From Chrysopilus asiliformis (taxonomy: Eukaryota > Arthropoda > Insecta > Diptera > Rhagionidae): a stretch of 64,000 bases of DNA. The position numbers and the translations under genes were made by a program. Under the pieces are notes generated by a model. The model searched no databases and was not told where the DNA came from. It saw nothing but the letters and a program-made list of their open reading frames with translations. Within the stretch, counting starts at the first letter, position 1. The number at the start of each line of letters is the position of its first letter. This document shows, piece after piece, positions 62,928 to 64,000 of the stretch. The stretch spans positions 91,332,327-91,396,326 of the forward strand of contig OZ035962.1 in the NCBI GenBank assembly GCA_964034945.1. The letters run 5' to 3'.

Positions 62928-63395
62928 ATGAACACCGGCAAACGACGCATATCTTGCTGTGTCCCATCATGTGGGGTGACTAATTCCGATAGTTTTTCAC
63001 TTTTCCGTTTTCCCCGAGACAAACAAAGGTAAAATCTTTATTTAAAATCTTATTTAAAATCTTTTTATTATCACAACAATGCAAAATGAGAAAAATAATG
63101 AAACCGAAATCCACCCGACTCGTTTCCCATCAAATCAGAGGAACTGAAAGAAACAATTGCAACCGGCATTGCCAAATCTGACTTTTCTGCTGTTGATTTT
63201 ATATTTCAGAGGAGGGAAATTTAAAAATTGAAATCTGTTTTGACCACTATTTCTTATAAAAGTACAAACATTCTTCATTTTAGGTTGAAAATTTGGATAG
63301 AAAATTTAAATTGTCAGGATATAGTAGAAAAGCAATTAATATCAAATCTTCGGTCCGTCAAAATCATTTTACAAACGACGTGATGCTAATTTCAA
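62928..63395 (+). pseudogene. THAP zinc-finger domain, two exons, degenerate
   Basis: Exon 62928..63028 starts ATG (context AAAAAATG) and reads ISCCVPSCGVTNSDSFSLF then RFPRDKQR, donor GTAAAA; an acceptor-like TTTCACAG lies 14 bp before the ATG. A second exon from 63284 (acceptor TTTTAG, phase 2) reads RLKIWIENLNCQDIVEKQLI. The THAP pattern C-x4-C … W … C-x2-H-F is met up to W; the last part appears in another frame as VRQNHFTNDV, with Arg where the zinc-binding Cys should be. One frameshift plus a lost zinc ligand mark a pseudogene. THAP domains occur in host regulators and in P-element-type transposases; the window cannot tell which. Confidence 0.65.
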
Positions 63396-64000
63396 AGCAA
63401 TAATGACGTTTGAGAAAAAATGCAGTACCAGTTTGGACTGAATTTCTAATTTTCTATATTCAAACGAACATAATTTGCAACTTATTTTAGAATTGTATTT
63501 AATTTCTAAGGCAAAAAATACATTTCGCAACTGACTAATCTGGTAACGTCGTTGCGGCTCTCATCTTTGACAGTATATTTCTTTCTCTGTTTCACTTTTA
63601 TTAGATTCCTTTGTGGTCATATTGTTTGTTCATTTTTTGTACCCCAAAAATTTAAGATTTTTCTAACCAATTAGAATGCCTAGATTTGGGTATTTCTGGG
63701 TTATTCGTTTTCGGTTACACAGGTTATTTTCACATTTAATGTATGAAGTTTGTTTACTGTATACTGTGACGAAAGTTAAGAGGTTGACATCTCTTAACTA
63801 TTATCAGGAATACCAATTTCTATTAAATTTCCTCTAAAGTCCAGTTAGCAGTTAAGAGGCTCTTATCTATTATGCAAAATTGAGAGGTTAGTGTGAAAAG
63901 GGTATAAAAACTCACGTAAAAAGTTCAACAGGTGGGAGGCGGGTCCGAAAAGCTTAAATTTTGTGTGACTCAAAACCCCAAAACTTTGTTTAACCCTTCC

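Overview
The window reads as an AT-rich insect (arthropod) chromosome segment: split genes with GT-AG introns, AATAAA-type 3' ends, and dense eukaryotic DNA transposons, MITEs and one non-LTR retrotransposon. No bacterial operons, Shine-Dalgarno sites or CRISPR arrays were seen. The species cannot be fixed from the sequence.

Left two thirds (1-44.7 kb): a head-to-tail array of seven pickpocket-type DEG/ENaC sodium-channel subunit genes, all on the minus strand. They share one eight-exon plan with the same exon phases, and exon 6 is 131 nt in every copy that has it. Gene 1 runs off the left edge. Genes 2, 3, 5, 6 and 7 are open from ATG to stop (515, 532, 540, 547 and 557 residues by my splicing). 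Gene 4 (18.3-26.0 kb) is open in exons 2-8 but its first exon is cut short, and a 5.6-kb intron full of transposons splits it. A stray exon 5 at 16.66-16.80 kb and a duplicated 3' flank (9.9-10.1 and 18.0-18.2 kb) record other duplications and losses. Family knowledge places the products as two-pass plasma-membrane subunits of trimeric cation channels, used in insects for taste, contact-pheromone, mechanical or water sensing. Copies differ in the gating HG motif, the cysteine-rich loops and the tails, as in a diversifying receptor array.

Introns and spacers of the array carry at least seven PIF/Harbinger-like MITEs with 3-bp target duplications, a hAT element with a perfect 8-bp duplication, a Helitron-like element, several TA-flanked MITEs, fold-back elements, and a nest at 31.6-34.5 kb. 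In that nest a Tc1-like relic is split by a Transib (RAG1-like) element and by a 2-bp-duplication MITE. Two internally deleted DD41D mariner copies lie at 11.6-12.5 and 49.2-50.1 kb.

Right third (44.7-64 kb): almost gene-free repeat-rich DNA with a second mariner copy, minisatellite-bearing Helitron-like units, and a 5'-truncated Jockey-type LINE (59.3-60.5 kb). A degenerate THAP zinc-finger exon pair lies near the right edge (62.9-63.4 kb).
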